A stretch of DNA of 64,000 bases from Archegozetes longisetosus. Its lineage: Eukaryota > Arthropoda > Arachnida > Sarcoptiformes > Trhypochthoniidae. The translations under genes and the position numbers were made by a program. The notes beneath the pieces were generated by a model. It was not told the origin of the DNA, ran no database searches, and saw only the letters and a list, made by a program, of their open reading frames with translations. The DNA lies in NCBI GenBank assembly GCA_018873245.2, contig JAEMBT020000006.1, forward strand, positions 127,804 to 191,803, read 5' to 3'. This document shows positions 12,548-23,802 of this stretch, piece after piece (the stretch's first letter is position 1; every line of letters starts with the position of its first letter).

Positions 12548-15499
12548 CTATTTGGCACAATTCTCAGATAATTTCAGTTTTGGCGGTGATTTTCCTAAAA
12601 ACTCGCTCGGACGCAATGATACATCTGATTGATGTTGCTTTTCTCTCAAACTTTTTTCCAACATATCTTCAAACGGATCGTTGTTGTTATCGATGCCATG
12701 GGTCAGCAATTCTTCATTACGCTCATAGTTCTCAATCTATCGGTTAAATATTTGGCATTTAAATCAGAAAAACAGGACTCAAACAGATTTGTTTGTCGAA
12801 CAAACCTTATCCAAAAGATCAACAAAATTTGAGTCGTTTTCCATGCAATTTCTATTCAATTGTTTACCACAAACTGTCGTGAATATATCTCGCGGTGACA
12901 TCACTTCAGGCAAACAACGTTTAGAGAAATACTATAAGAATCAAATCTTTAATACAGAAATTCAACAGAGAAAATAGTTTTTCATACGTTATAAACATTA
13001 TTGCAATCACGCCATAAAAATTTGTAAGCCATAGGATGTGTTGAAAAAACTGCTTGTGACACGTCAATACACCAAACCTTATTTTGATGCCACAATAGGT
13101 TATATTCACTTAGATCCGCGTGAATTAGATCGCAATCACGAAACAGTTTGACCATCATTTCTACTGTTTGTTTCCATGCCTTTGACAGCTCTTCCCCTGT
13201 CAGTTTCGCGTCCTTTAGTGTTGGCGCAGACTTGCCATCACTTCCTATGAAAGTCATGACGAGTATGTGTTTCTTCAGTAGCAAAACTTCGGGACATAAA
13301 ATACCGTTTCGACGAATGCGATTCTATTAAAAACCAATTAAATCAAAAGAAAATTCTCTTACAATTAACAAATATTTGGATTTTCTTTCAATTTAGACAA
13401 TGGTTAGAAAAGAAACAAAACATTGATCTGATTGATTAAAAATTCAAATAACTCTTAGATATATTAATCAAAGCTGCAGATCAGTGACTAAAAAACCGCC
13501 CCAAACTCATTTGGTCAGGTATAGGGTCACTAAAATTATCCATTCGATGGCAATGAAGCGAAAATTGAAAACTTTGATGGGCATCGGATCGGACCCATTA
13601 TGCAATCAATGCTTACTATAATAGTGGGTGTACATCAAGCAATGATCAAAAGTTTTTTTCACTCACATTTCTTATTTAATATATATAATTGCAAAACATA
13701 CTCGCGATCGCAAATATTAGAACAAGACCTAAAGCTTTGTAATTTGTATTGAATACAAGTTATAACACTTATAATCATTCGCAGCTATATTTATCATCTG
13801 AATAGTCGATAAAACTATTCTACTTTTAATTGTAAGTCAAGTAGAAAAACAGTCATCATTTATTTATATTACTACTGCTGCAATATGATTGAGAGATCAT
13901 TTTTTCAATAATTACCAAATTATGCATCTCTTTTTCAGCCCAGAGAGGAATCATAAGTTTTGGATTCTGCTTAGATAATTTAGTTGTTTGCTGTAGTATT
14001 GGATCGTTACATATATATTGTGAGCGATTCCTGAATTCGTTTAGAGTAGTTTTGAATATTTTAATTGCCACCTCACAATCGGTTATTCCTTTATCTGGAT
14101 TAGAGCCACGACCGTGGAGTACAACTGATTCTTTTCCGGTAGATATCACACCATTAACTGTATCCAGAATTCCGCGATTTATTAACTTGAACACAATTAT
14201 CCGACTTTTCTCGTCCAACACTTTTTCAGCCGTTGATTTCTCTTTCTTCTCATGAAGTCGAGCCATTCTTTTGCCTTCACTTTTATTAATCAAACGCACA
14301 ATAAGTTTATGATTTATAATAAGAAAATTCGCAGTTAATAACTCACTTAATGCTATGAACTTTAAGGGCATTATAAACATTATTGTTCAGCTTCATATCA
14401 AAGCCTCCGCCATCACCAGTTCTCAGATCACTCTCAAATTCCATCACTTTACAGGCATTTCTCCGCGCAGAAGTGTCCAAATCATGTTTGGTGGTCACAA
14501 CTCCATTCTTGACCGCAAACCCTTGTCTACCAATTTTGACTTCTTGTTTTTGTGACTTTTCGAATGAGTCCCAATGTTCTGATTCTTCTCCATACTCATG
14601 ATAGTCATCGTCTGAATCAGATTCAATCACTTTCTCTTGAAGACGACGATAGCGATCGTAAGATATGCTAACCTTAAATTAGTTTAGAATCATTTTCAAG
14701 TCAAATAATTACGACTTTTTGCAATGAACGCCAAATCAATTTGAAAGTACTCGACAAAATAGAATTTCACATTTCTCAAACTCAATTCAGGTATTGATAA
14801 GAAAAAATAAATCAATCAATTTTGGTGTAAATAAACTTATTTGAATGACTCAAATGCTAAATATCTATAGATAATCGAAATGATCTGTCTTATACTGACA
14901 ATACAGAAAACTGACTTAAATATAGCAAATACAGCGCTCATTGAATTAACCAAAAAAAACCTTAAACGATACCAATGCAAGTGATGAATACCTTTGAATT
15001 TGCGTTTTGTTTGTTTTCTTCTTTTTTCAAGTTGTGGTCGTGCTGTCGATCGAACTCGTGCTGCAAAACATGTGCCAATAATTGATCGCAACAACAGTCC
15101 GGACTATGAAGCATCCAATTAACTCATTTGAAATCAATTGAATAATACTTAATGAACGTCTTACTATTGATTGTGAAGCATTTGTTGGATGTCGTGAGAG
15201 TGAACACCAGATTCACGAATCAAATCATCAATGCTTTCATTCTTATTATTATAACTATTACTCGTTCTTGAGTTTTGTTTCACTCGTTCAGACTCCAAGT
15301 CTTGTTCAAAGTGTTGCTTAAAGTCTTCATTTAATTCATGAGCTAATTGTTCTGACATGACCTCATCGAGTGATACAAACCTTTCATTACTGCCACTAAT
15401 GTCTACATTATTTTGATTCCATTTTTTACTGTTTTGTTGCACTTGTTCTGATTTATCACTCACTAATTGAGACCAACTTCTACTATTTGAAGCCATCAT
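12548..15499 (-). CDS. RIOK3: RIO-family atypical protein kinase RIOK3
   Basis: Seven exons on the minus strand: 15499-15165, 15103-14992, 14672-14347, 14279-13916, 13323-12988, 12931-12806, 12736-12548; 595 aa. The N-terminal third carries the RIOK3-specific region (DVMSEQLAHEL, LAHVLQHEFD, TTKHD, RLHEKKEKSTAEK), which separates it from RIOK1 and RIOK2. The RIO kinase core follows: the STGKES phosphate-binding loop, Lys in VAIKIFKTTLNEF, the WAEKEMHNL helix, a catalytic Asp in HADLSEYN and a metal-binding Asp in IDVSQAV. The tail has PEVMSPRDIF, then an acidic DPFEDMLEKSL stretch. RIO kinases are ATPases/kinases; RIOK3 is linked in other animals to 40S ribosome maturation and innate signalling. 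All splice phases agree and no break is seen. Every exon matches the family, so this is among the firmest calls in the window. Confidence 0.95.
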
Positions 15500-16006
15500 T
15501 CAATGAAATAATTTATTTAAATGTAAAATTCAATTAATGTAATGTTTTTGTAAACTAATGGCACGATTCAATACAATCGCAATAAAACTTGTCTTAAAGC
15601 CATTATAACTCATAAAACTAACAGAGAGACCTCTCTACTAATATTTGATAACTAGTTAGTTAACAGTTATTATACACCCTTCAACAACTGTCTTTAGTCT
15701 ATTAAAGTCGAATAACTTTTGACTTGGTGATTCGATTTTCAAACTGATTTCAGTTAATTGTAGCCAGATAGTGACTAATTTTAAAAAATATATTTTAAAA
15801 AATAATTGTGATAGCAAAATAAACGGGTATCAAAATTAAGCTTCGACTTTCATGAAAACTATTGATTCCTAATTTATTTTTTGTTAAAACGAACTTGAAA
15901 AAATTGGTTTCAAATTAAGTTTATTAAAAATTAAATTGAACACACAAATAATGTGTGAACATTTTGGTTACTTACAATTATGTACAAGAATAGAGCGAAA
16001 AGTGAA
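15500..16006. other. Upstream region of RIOK3
   Basis: AT-rich sequence upstream of the RIOK3 start codon, presumably its promoter and 5' UTR. No distinct element recognised. Confidence 0.45.
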
Positions 16007-16611
16007 ACTAGTGCTCCGCACGAGTCGAGATGATTTGAGCGATCTGTCAAATCGGTTCAAACTTTCGATTTCAAATCTCTAAAAGATTTGACTCGAACGC
16101 AGTCGAGTCGAGTCTGGGTATGACCCAAATAGATTTGAGGGATTTGAATTCATTATGAGCTGTAGAAATGTTCCATGATTTCAACGTTCTGGAACTTTCT
16201 AGAGCATTCTAGAAACCTGTAGAGTATATTAGAAACCTATGGAACATTCTAGAGTTTGCTAGAACATTCTAGAAACCCATGGAATATTCTAGAACCTATT
16301 AGAGCATTCTAGAAACTTATGTAACATTTTGGAACATTTTAAAGCATTCTACAATCTTGTAACATATTCAAGAACTGTCTAGAAAGCATGCATTTTAGTA
16401 TAAAAGGGGGTCCACTCTACAAACCCGTTCTATATTTGAGTTGAAAAACTTATGTAATCCATTAATATTAGTTGATTCGAGTCTTCGGGTAGGCTCGACG
16501 CGAGTCCAAATCAAATCGATTCGCGATTTAAACAGACTCGACTCGATTTTTACGAGTCGAATTCAAATCTGCTCCGACTCGACTCGAACTCGATTTGTGC
16601 GGAGCACTAGT
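16007..16611. mobile_element. Inverted-repeat (hAT-like MITE) element with heat-shock-type repeats and a TATA box
   Basis: Bounded by a 15-bp perfect inverted repeat, ACTAGTGCTCCGCAC at 16007 and its complement ending at 16611. Inside each end are arms rich in CGAGTCGA/TCGACTCG motifs. The interior (16170-16390) is a run of diverged GAAnnTTCnnGAA-like units, followed by a TATA box at 16399. No ORF is present, so it would be non-autonomous. The terminal sequence resembles hAT-type ends, but I see no clear 8-bp target duplication, so the class is tentative. Confidence 0.7.
16170..16406 (+). promoter_or_regulatory. Array of heat-shock-element-like units followed by a TATA box
   Basis: TTCTAGAA cores recur roughly every 15-35 bp, several extended to the GAAnnTTCnnGAA pattern bound by heat-shock factor (for example GAACATTCTAGAAAC at 16262-16276). 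About 15 bp after the last unit is TATAAAAG (16399-16406), followed by a GC-richer stretch. This is the layout of an Hsp70-type promoter, yet no heat-shock gene lies downstream; the sequence runs straight into the right arm of the inverted-repeat element. Confidence 0.55.
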
Positions 16612-17496
16612 TATTAGACTTTAATCAATTAAAGATAGTTGTGTCCAAGGGTGTATTAACAAACATTTTAACCTAATCGTGATTGACTTAACCCTTCATT
16701 AAGGTAGATATTCCCAATTGGTGACAATATTCCTTATTAAGAGCTTACAATAAAAACAATATAAAGCTATTGGCTTAAAGATGAGTCATTGCATTCCATA
16801 ACAAAGTTAAACTATATACAGAATCGTATAAACAATTTCAAATGTGTCAAAGATGATTTAATCAATCGATACAGACACGTAGTGCTTAAATTCAACATTA
16901 AACATAATTTAGCATTACCTACGAACTATATTTAAGATTGAATTTAATCTTTGAGCGCATGTATCGATTCGTTATGGTCACTTTTGACACATTTGAAACT
17001 TTGTATATATGATTTTGCAAAAAGTTTAACATTGCCTATACTAGTAACATTGGCATGGACTGCAGTGATCCATCTGTATGTAATGAAATACTTCAATGTT
17101 CTTTCTGCGTGACCAGTCAAAGAATTTTCCTTGTGGTTATCATGGAGGAATCAGACTTATCTCAATGCTTTCGGTCTGATGCATAGAGTTGATTAAAGTA
17201 TTTGCTAAGCCAGAACTTAGCTACTTTTCTATTTTTAATTTCAAGGATACACCACTTGATCGAAATACAATTTAAATAAATAAACCACTAAACTAGAAAA
17301 ACGATTGCACTAAACGCAAGAAACTTGCACATAGAACAACCCCAAAAATAAGTGAAATAGACTTAAACTTTTCTACATCAAGTTTTAAGATATTTTTTCG
17401 ATAAATTTTTAAATGTATTTTGTGTTTTTAACCGTGATGTAAGCAAATGATTCGAAGACTAAAAGTAATATGAGTTATTACAAGTTATTGAACTAG

Positions 17497-17595
<99 letters not shown>

Positions 17596-18530
17596 CAGAG
17601 TGAAGCTGAGAAATCTCTATTAAAGAACTGTGACGAAATAAAACCGACCGCAAGCGATTTTATATACATATAAATAGTTAATTAAAGTTCATTTAAGATT
17701 ATTTGTACTTTATACTTACACTTTAGTCAAGGCAATGTCATCTTTACTTTGCAAACTCAGGGCTACTTTTCGACCTATTGATTGAAAAGTATGAGTTTTT
17801 TGACACTATAGTCATTTATTTCTCATTTTATGATATAAAACGAATGGTTTTTTTACTATTGGGGCTCTCGCTCTTAACAGCTGTAACTCAGATTTCACTT
17901 TAAAAGTTTTAAAATAAATGTTTAAAATACGAGACCAGTATAAAGTAATGAGGAACTGAGAAAAGTGAGTTATATTTCGGCTATCGGAGACAACGATATC
18001 GTGCTTGTCTTCAATTGCAACTCACAGAACTATATATTTTGTTGAGTAAAGTTCTGAGTTCTATTATATTATTTCTTAAATAAAACTAAATTTTATAAAT
18101 CATTTAGCTTTAATATTTTTAACAACCTGATAGCGGACCTTTCCCGTATTTCTCGTTAGCTTTTTTTAAAAACACAATAAAAGTTAAATAATTTGATTCA
18201 TGCAAGCTTATGCATTTTTGAAAAATCAAACTATTATACCAGATTTTATTAATCAATTAATGTTAGATTTTCTTATTTTATATGGAAAGTTTGACTCGAT
18301 ATATTCATACAAAATATTAGATTAAACCAAATTTTAATACTTTATTTAGAATGCACTTTAGCTTTTAAAATTGATATTTTCAATGATAATAACTTTTTAA
18401 CAATAAGCAAGCAATTCTTTTAATTTAAACTAAGCAATACTTTAGAAAATATATCGTGGTTGAATGCTTTCGCTTGCACACTACTTGGTTTTATCCCTAA
18501 ATTGTCATGCAACTAAAACCTAGTTTATCA
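16612..18530. other. Non-coding stretch between the inverted-repeat element and Fanzor copy 1
   Basis: AT-rich; no gene seen. It holds the compound microsatellite described separately. An open frame that crosses the microsatellite on the minus strand is an artefact of the repeat. Confidence 0.5.
17499..17597. repeat. Compound microsatellite: (AT)n, (GATA)n, (GA)n
   Basis: About 34 bp of AT dinucleotides pass into more than ten GATA units and then a short GA run. It is directly visible and probably length-variable between individuals. Confidence 0.97.
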
Positions 18531-19774
18531 ACAAAATGTAAACACCAGCACCGCCAGCAACACCAACAGCATCATTATTAATATCTGGCAGACCTTGTGG
18601 CAAAAGTGATCACACTCGTAGACCAAGTACCAAATGTGACTATTATATTTCTTCTCAAAAACGAAGAATGAACCATATCGACTTCAATAACGAAACCTAT
18701 ACCATCAAATGTGGTCTCAATAAGTTCTGCTAGAGAAATCAACAGCTTATTTCATCAATAACCATAGATTTGTTGGAAATATCTTCACTAATGATTGAAA
18801 CTTCCATCTTAGTTAACTTTCATTATTGCAAATAATACCGGCAAGGGCCTAACTTAAACTACGAGAATCCTGATATAATGAATTCTTTTATCAGCTACAA
18901 GGAAAACAACAATTGGATGAAGAATATAGTGATTTGAGGAGTAGAATCGGATGAAAAGAATTTTATAACGGCAAACACCGAACTTATCCAAAATGCTGCG
19001 AAAATGCTGGAAACTAACACGAAAAACAATATCATTCTTCACATGTATTTGCAGTCCAGAAGATATTTCAAGTTGAAGTTTCCACATTTGGATAAAAGAT
19101 CTCTACCTAAGATATTAAAGTTTCTATTGGACAAACAAGAACACAATAATGAAATTGATGTATAAATCGGTCAATTTTTAAGTGTTTTCAAGACAGTTCG
19201 GTCAGTTTCGGGAGATGGGGTGAAGGCTATAACTCGAGAACCGCTCAACATACGGCCAAAAGTGAGCTATCGTTAGACTCGTCTTTACATCCAAAATTTG
19301 CTGAGCTATAACATGATCCTATGCAATGACCTTTGACCTCGGTATACGTCTAACCAAATTGACTCAAATATTTCACATTGTGCGATTTGCAAAATTCAAC
19401 CATCGTTCGATTGAGCATGGCCTAATGTCTCAATTTGTCTATGAGAGCTACCCTCTATTTGACCTCTAACCTTTTATACAAGCCAAAAATAAATTTAAGT
19501 TGAAAGTTTTATGCGTTTTAAGGCTTATCCTTGGTTCTTAAAGTGTCTTTGACCTGCTACTAATCTTCTTGACCTTCCACACACTTCTCTAATCCACTTG
19601 ACCTTGTCAGTGAACTTCGACCTTCGATCCTATAGGACCTTTCTGTTGGACTAAATGTAACGAGGACGAGCATCTTGTCATTAATATAAAGAGTATATAT
19701 CAAAAGAAAAATTTTATATCCGGGTACGCACATTTTAAAAATTTTGCACCTCGGCGCGTATTATATATATATAT

Positions 19775-20340
19775 ACCTATGGACAACCAGAAGTTCCGTC
19801 GGAAAATCGCTATAATTTTTGATTGGCTTGATCGATTTAAATAATTTTTACACCAAATTAACCAAGAATAAATGTAGTTTCTTAAAATGTATTGTAAATG
19901 TGATTTAATTTTTTCAAACCACTATAATTTTTTAAATTGCTGAATATTCAAATTTTCTTCAAATCATAGAAATTACATTTATTCTTCGTTAATTTAGTGA
20001 ACAAATTTTGAAAATCGGATTACAAAGTCAAAAGTTATAAAGATTTTGCGAGTCAACATAATTTCTGTTGCAAATCACTTGCCACGTTGACTCGCAAAGT
20101 CTTTATAACTTTTGACTTTGTAATCCGAATTTCGAAATTTGTTCACTAAATTAACGAAGAATAAATGTAATTTCTATGATTTGAAAAAAATTTGAATATT
20201 CAGCAAGATAAAAAAGTTATAGTGGTTTGAAAAAATTAAATCACATTTACATTACATTTTAAGAAACTACATTTATTCTTGGTTAATTTGGTGTAAAAAT
20301 CATAGCGATTTTCCGACGGAACTTCTGGTTGTCCATAGGT
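19775..20340. mobile_element. Nested palindromic (foldback) MITE in a TA repeat
   Basis: A nearly perfect palindrome of about 566 bp. The left arm starts ACCTATGGACAACCAGAAG and the right arm ends with its complement; the arms meet around 20062-20085. (TA)n tracts flank both sides, suggesting insertion at TA, as Tc1/mariner-type MITEs do. There is no ORF. Confidence 0.8.
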
Positions 20341-20559
20341 GTATATATATATATATATGAAGTATGGTGTAAGTATACAGTAGGAACTACTGGTCAGATT
20401 TTAATGAGTGAGGTGTCAAAAGATTCAGTATAGAGAGTGAGGAACAGATGCATAGTTATAAACTCTCAATGACTCTAGGTCAAAAGTTATCTGGGACCAA
20501 ATGAACGAGATTAAATGAAATTAAGAGACAAAAACATTTAATTGTAACAGAACTTAACC

Positions 20560-20602
20560 AAACCCTACCTCACCCAACCTAACCTAACCCAACCCAACCT
20601 AA
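20560..20602. repeat. Degenerate telomere-like (CCTAA)n tract
   Basis: CCTAA/CCCAA units on the plus strand (TTAGG on the minus), mixed with ACC variants. TTAGG is the common arthropod telomere motif. The tract lies inside the 2.36-kb foldback element, so it is not a chromosome end. Confidence 0.7.
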
Positions 20603-22860
20603 TTGAAACCCAAATTATGCTATGAATTATAGACAAGATGAATAATTTAAAATAAAAAACTCTTAAATCACTTTTTACAGCTTAAACATAACATTAATGA
20701 AAATTCGAAAAGTGGGCGTAACTTTCTATAATGGGTGTACCCGGAGATGAATTTTTTCCCCTGACATCTAATTATTTTACTGATTCAGAAAATATATACA
20801 TCGACTATAAATTCAATGGCTTCTTTTCGGCAAATCACTCGAAAGATCCAGTACAAAAGATAATGCTGATGATATAAGATGAATCATGGAATATAGATGA
20901 TGCAATATATATGACTAATTATCGACGACCATTGTTTTAGGGCTCTAACTGTATTAATTAATTATGTGACCAGAAAATCAAGTTCTGGTGGAAACATGAA
21001 CGCTAGGGATAGCGTTAAGGGATCAACGGTCAGAAGTCATAAGACAGGCAAATAAGATATCAGTGAACTTAGTATGATGAGGCGAATCCAATTATACTCC
21101 ACTTGTGTAGTAGAAAAGCAGTAACAATTCTATAGGTCAAAGGTCAAAGTTCAATATCATGGCCAAATGTTGTCTCAATGTGTTAGACGCAAGGAGATTC
21201 TGAAAAAGCTTAAACTAAAAGCCAAAAGTCAAGATCACACTTAAAATTGCATAAAATGTACAACTTCGACTAGTTTTTAGCTTCTAACAAAGGTCAGAGG
21301 TCATATAGAGGGTAGGCCCCATAGACTTATTGAAGCAGTAAACGATGCTGAATCGAACGACGGTCGAATTTTGAAAATCGCTCAATCTGGAAATTTTGGG
21401 TCATTTTTGTTTTTGTGCTTATCGAGGTCAAATGTCATGACCCAAGGGCAGTGATATAGGTTGAAGTATTTGCTACATGAAGCAGAGTCCATTGATATAT
21501 CACATTAATTTAAATATTGAGTGGTTCTCGAGTTATAGCCTTCACCCCATCTCCCGAAACTGACAGAGTTCAATTTGGAAGATAACTTCACATTTTTAGA
21601 TCTCGAAACAAAGTAGTGGAAATATATCAAATTCTTACACAGCTTACAAATATTTTTGAATAATTTTAGAAATGAGGAAAAACCAGAAAATCGCCAAAAA
21701 GTAGTCATTTAATCTGTTGCCTGTGTTTTATTCCTGAAGAAAACACATTCTATACAACTGATGGGTTATGAGACTTATTATCTTCGTTACATCTGATTCG
21801 GAGCAAAGAAGATAGAATTGGCAAAAGATCCAAAGAATATTGGCTTCAGTACTTCAGTATTCATGAGCTTGAAAATGTCAGACAAGATAATTATTTTGCT
21901 CGTCCTTTCTCGACGGACGGCATCAACATTTCGGTGCGTATGTTGAGAAGAGTGAAAGACAGGCCCGACTCGAAACAACAATTTGACAATTTGAGAACTC
22001 AACTTATGAATAATGAATTTTCAAGTTTTGTTGGTTTAGATCCTGGAGCAAGATGTATGTTTGATATGGGCAAAGATGAAAAGAATCAGCTCAATAAAAG
22101 TTCAAGCTTTAGATATCACACAAAAGAATTTTATATAGAGACGACTCAAGAACTTAACAGAAGATGTGATGTGCTAAGCAAGAAATGATCGTGAAGATAT
22201 TGAAAAGCAAAAGATATTACTATCCGCCGAAAGTATGATTATTTGGAGTCTAGTAGTTTTACTTTGAAGTATTTTGAGAATCTACAAATCTCATTCACAA
22301 GAATTAGTTTCAAAGCTTAAATTGTATAAACAAATTAATATTCAGAAAGTTTTGAACAACAAGACTAACAAAATGGCAGAGAATATGGATCAAAAGACGT
22401 TTATCGCATATGTAAGTGGGACAATACATTCAATTGTCAGAGGATATGTGAAAAATCCACTAGAGAAATCATATCTGGCATTAAAAAAGAATGAAAATTG
22501 TTGTATATTTGACTGACGAACTCAGGACTACAAAATTTTGTTCAAATTGTTATGAATTGTGCAAAACATCACAGTCTCTACATCGTTTTCAAGTTGCTCA
22601 AATTGTAAAAAAGTGTGAAATTGTCATATGAACGCAGCCAGAAATATATTATATGAAGCATTATCTCATGTTAAGACAGGTCTAGTTCCTGTTAACTCTT
22701 CAAGATAAAGTCGACATATTTTATATTGACTGCTCTCTTGTTAAAGGATATCATACATCTGGTTCCTTTTGTAGCGGTTATGATAAGGTCTGTAAACGGT
22801 TAAGAAACATGTCTAAATATTGCTCATACAACACATGTTGCGCGAGTAAAAATATATTCT

Positions 22861-23373
22861 AATATTAGATGTTAGCAGAATAGTCCGTACAACTGGATAT
22901 TTTGAGCAAATCTATTTTTCAAATATAATTACATGATTAGTGAACGTATTCGTCTCCTGTCTGGTTTGCAAAGACCCAGCGAGGTTAGATGTCTCCTAAC
23001 GGTGGCTCTAAATTTTTAATTTATTCCCCTTTTATGCCTTCTTCCTACGCAGCATCAAATTGAAGTTCATTTACGAATTTTTTTAGTTCTTTGCCCCTTT
23101 ATCTTGCAAATTTTTTACTTTTTGCAAATCAAAATGAAGTCAAATAAAACTAAAAATTTGCAAAGTTCAACTTGAAGCTGCATACGGAGAAATTATAAGA
23201 GGGAAATAAATTTAAAAGTTAGCGCCACTGGTAAGAGACACTTCTAACGTCGCTGAGTCTTTGTAAACCAGGCAGGAGGTAAATACATTCACTAATCATA
23301 TAATCATATCTGAAAAGTCTAGACTTGTTTTAAAGATTCAGTTGTCTCGACTATTCTGCTAACATCTAATATT
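22861..23373. mobile_element. Inverted-repeat MITE (~513 bp)
   Basis: The 25-bp ends starting AATATTAGATGTTAGCAGAA at 22861 are perfectly complementary to the sequence ending at 23373. Pairing continues inside (CTCCTGTCTGGTTTGCAAAG against CTTTGTAAACCAGGCAGGAG). It sits about 50 bp after the conserved 3' block of Fanzor copy 1. No ORF. Confidence 0.8.
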
Positions 23374-23802
23374 TTCATAACAATTTCAAACACTTATTCA
23401 AATGATTGCCTTCCGATTGCTTCCTCATTCTCATAACCAGAAAGTTAATTATTACGATTGGACTAACGAGTTTAGCCAAAATTGTGCCGAACTTAAGGTT
23501 TTAACAGTAATTTATTAAGCCAGATTTGATGAGTTAATCGAAATAGAAATAAGTATGTAAGATTCCCAAAATAATTAGTTTTGATCGTAATTACCACCCT
23601 TTTCTTATTTTATTCTGATATTTTGTTAACACACTGTTTGGACAACCTTTCAGTTAAAATAAATAATTGTTTAAATAAATACAATTGTATAACTTTAAAA
23701 GTGTTGATAAAAAGTTTGCATAATTAAATAAATGCACTAAATTGCAATGCGCCAAAATTATTCATGTTATTGATGATAAGTCTTAAATAATCATTACGAT
23801 AA
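23374..23802. other. Downstream region of CUB gene 1
   Basis: AT-rich stretch that should include the 3' UTR of the minus-strand CUB gene ending at 23803. Nothing else seen. Confidence 0.45.

Larger units (their letters stand above)
19201..21564. mobile_element. 2.36-kb foldback element with long terminal inverted repeats, inserted in Fanzor copy 1
   Basis: The ends are about 48-bp near-perfect inverted repeats starting GTCAGTTTCGGGAGATGGGG at 19201 and ending with the complement at 21564. Imperfect complementarity continues for roughly 450 bp inwards; for example the 19396-19530 region pairs with 21240-21375. It interrupts the Fanzor frame exactly where copy 2 is continuous, with similar but not identical AGTTC/AGAGTTC flanks as a possible eroded target duplication. 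No transposase ORF is visible, so it looks non-autonomous. It carries a nested palindrome and a telomere-like tract. Confidence 0.75.
18540..22810 (+). pseudogene. Fanzor (TnpB/OrfB-like) element relic, copy 1, split by a foldback insertion
   Basis: A degenerate coding region in two pieces, 18560-19200 and 21565-22709, aligning with the copy at 41028. The 5' part keeps a zinc-knuckle remnant (PCGKSDHTRR...KCDYY). The 3' part keeps FSTDGINISV, then the RuvC-I motif GLDPGAR near 22030, then a RuvC-II trace (TDEL/LRTTK, split by a frameshift, near 22510), a decayed zinc-ribbon, and MNAARNILYEA near 22629 at the RuvC-III position, where the usual Asp is His. Several stops and frameshifts make it inactive. 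Fanzors are eukaryotic relatives of IS605 TnpB, RNA-guided nucleases carried by transposons. A block after the ORF (about 22720-22810, ending GGTCTGTAAACGGTTAA) is shared with copy 2. The family call rests on motif order, without a database search. Confidence 0.7.

Noticed and set aside
12982-14630. RIOK1 as the identity of the minus-strand kinase
   Set aside because: The N-terminal exons carry RIOK3-specific segments (DVMSEQLA, TTKHD, LHEKKEKSTAEK) that RIOK1 lacks.
17459-17653. Minus-strand open frame
   Set aside because: It is the translation of the compound microsatellite (repeated Ser/Ile/Tyr), not a gene.
20560-20602. Chromosome-end telomere
   Set aside because: The tract is short, degenerate and flanked on both sides by ordinary sequence inside a foldback element.
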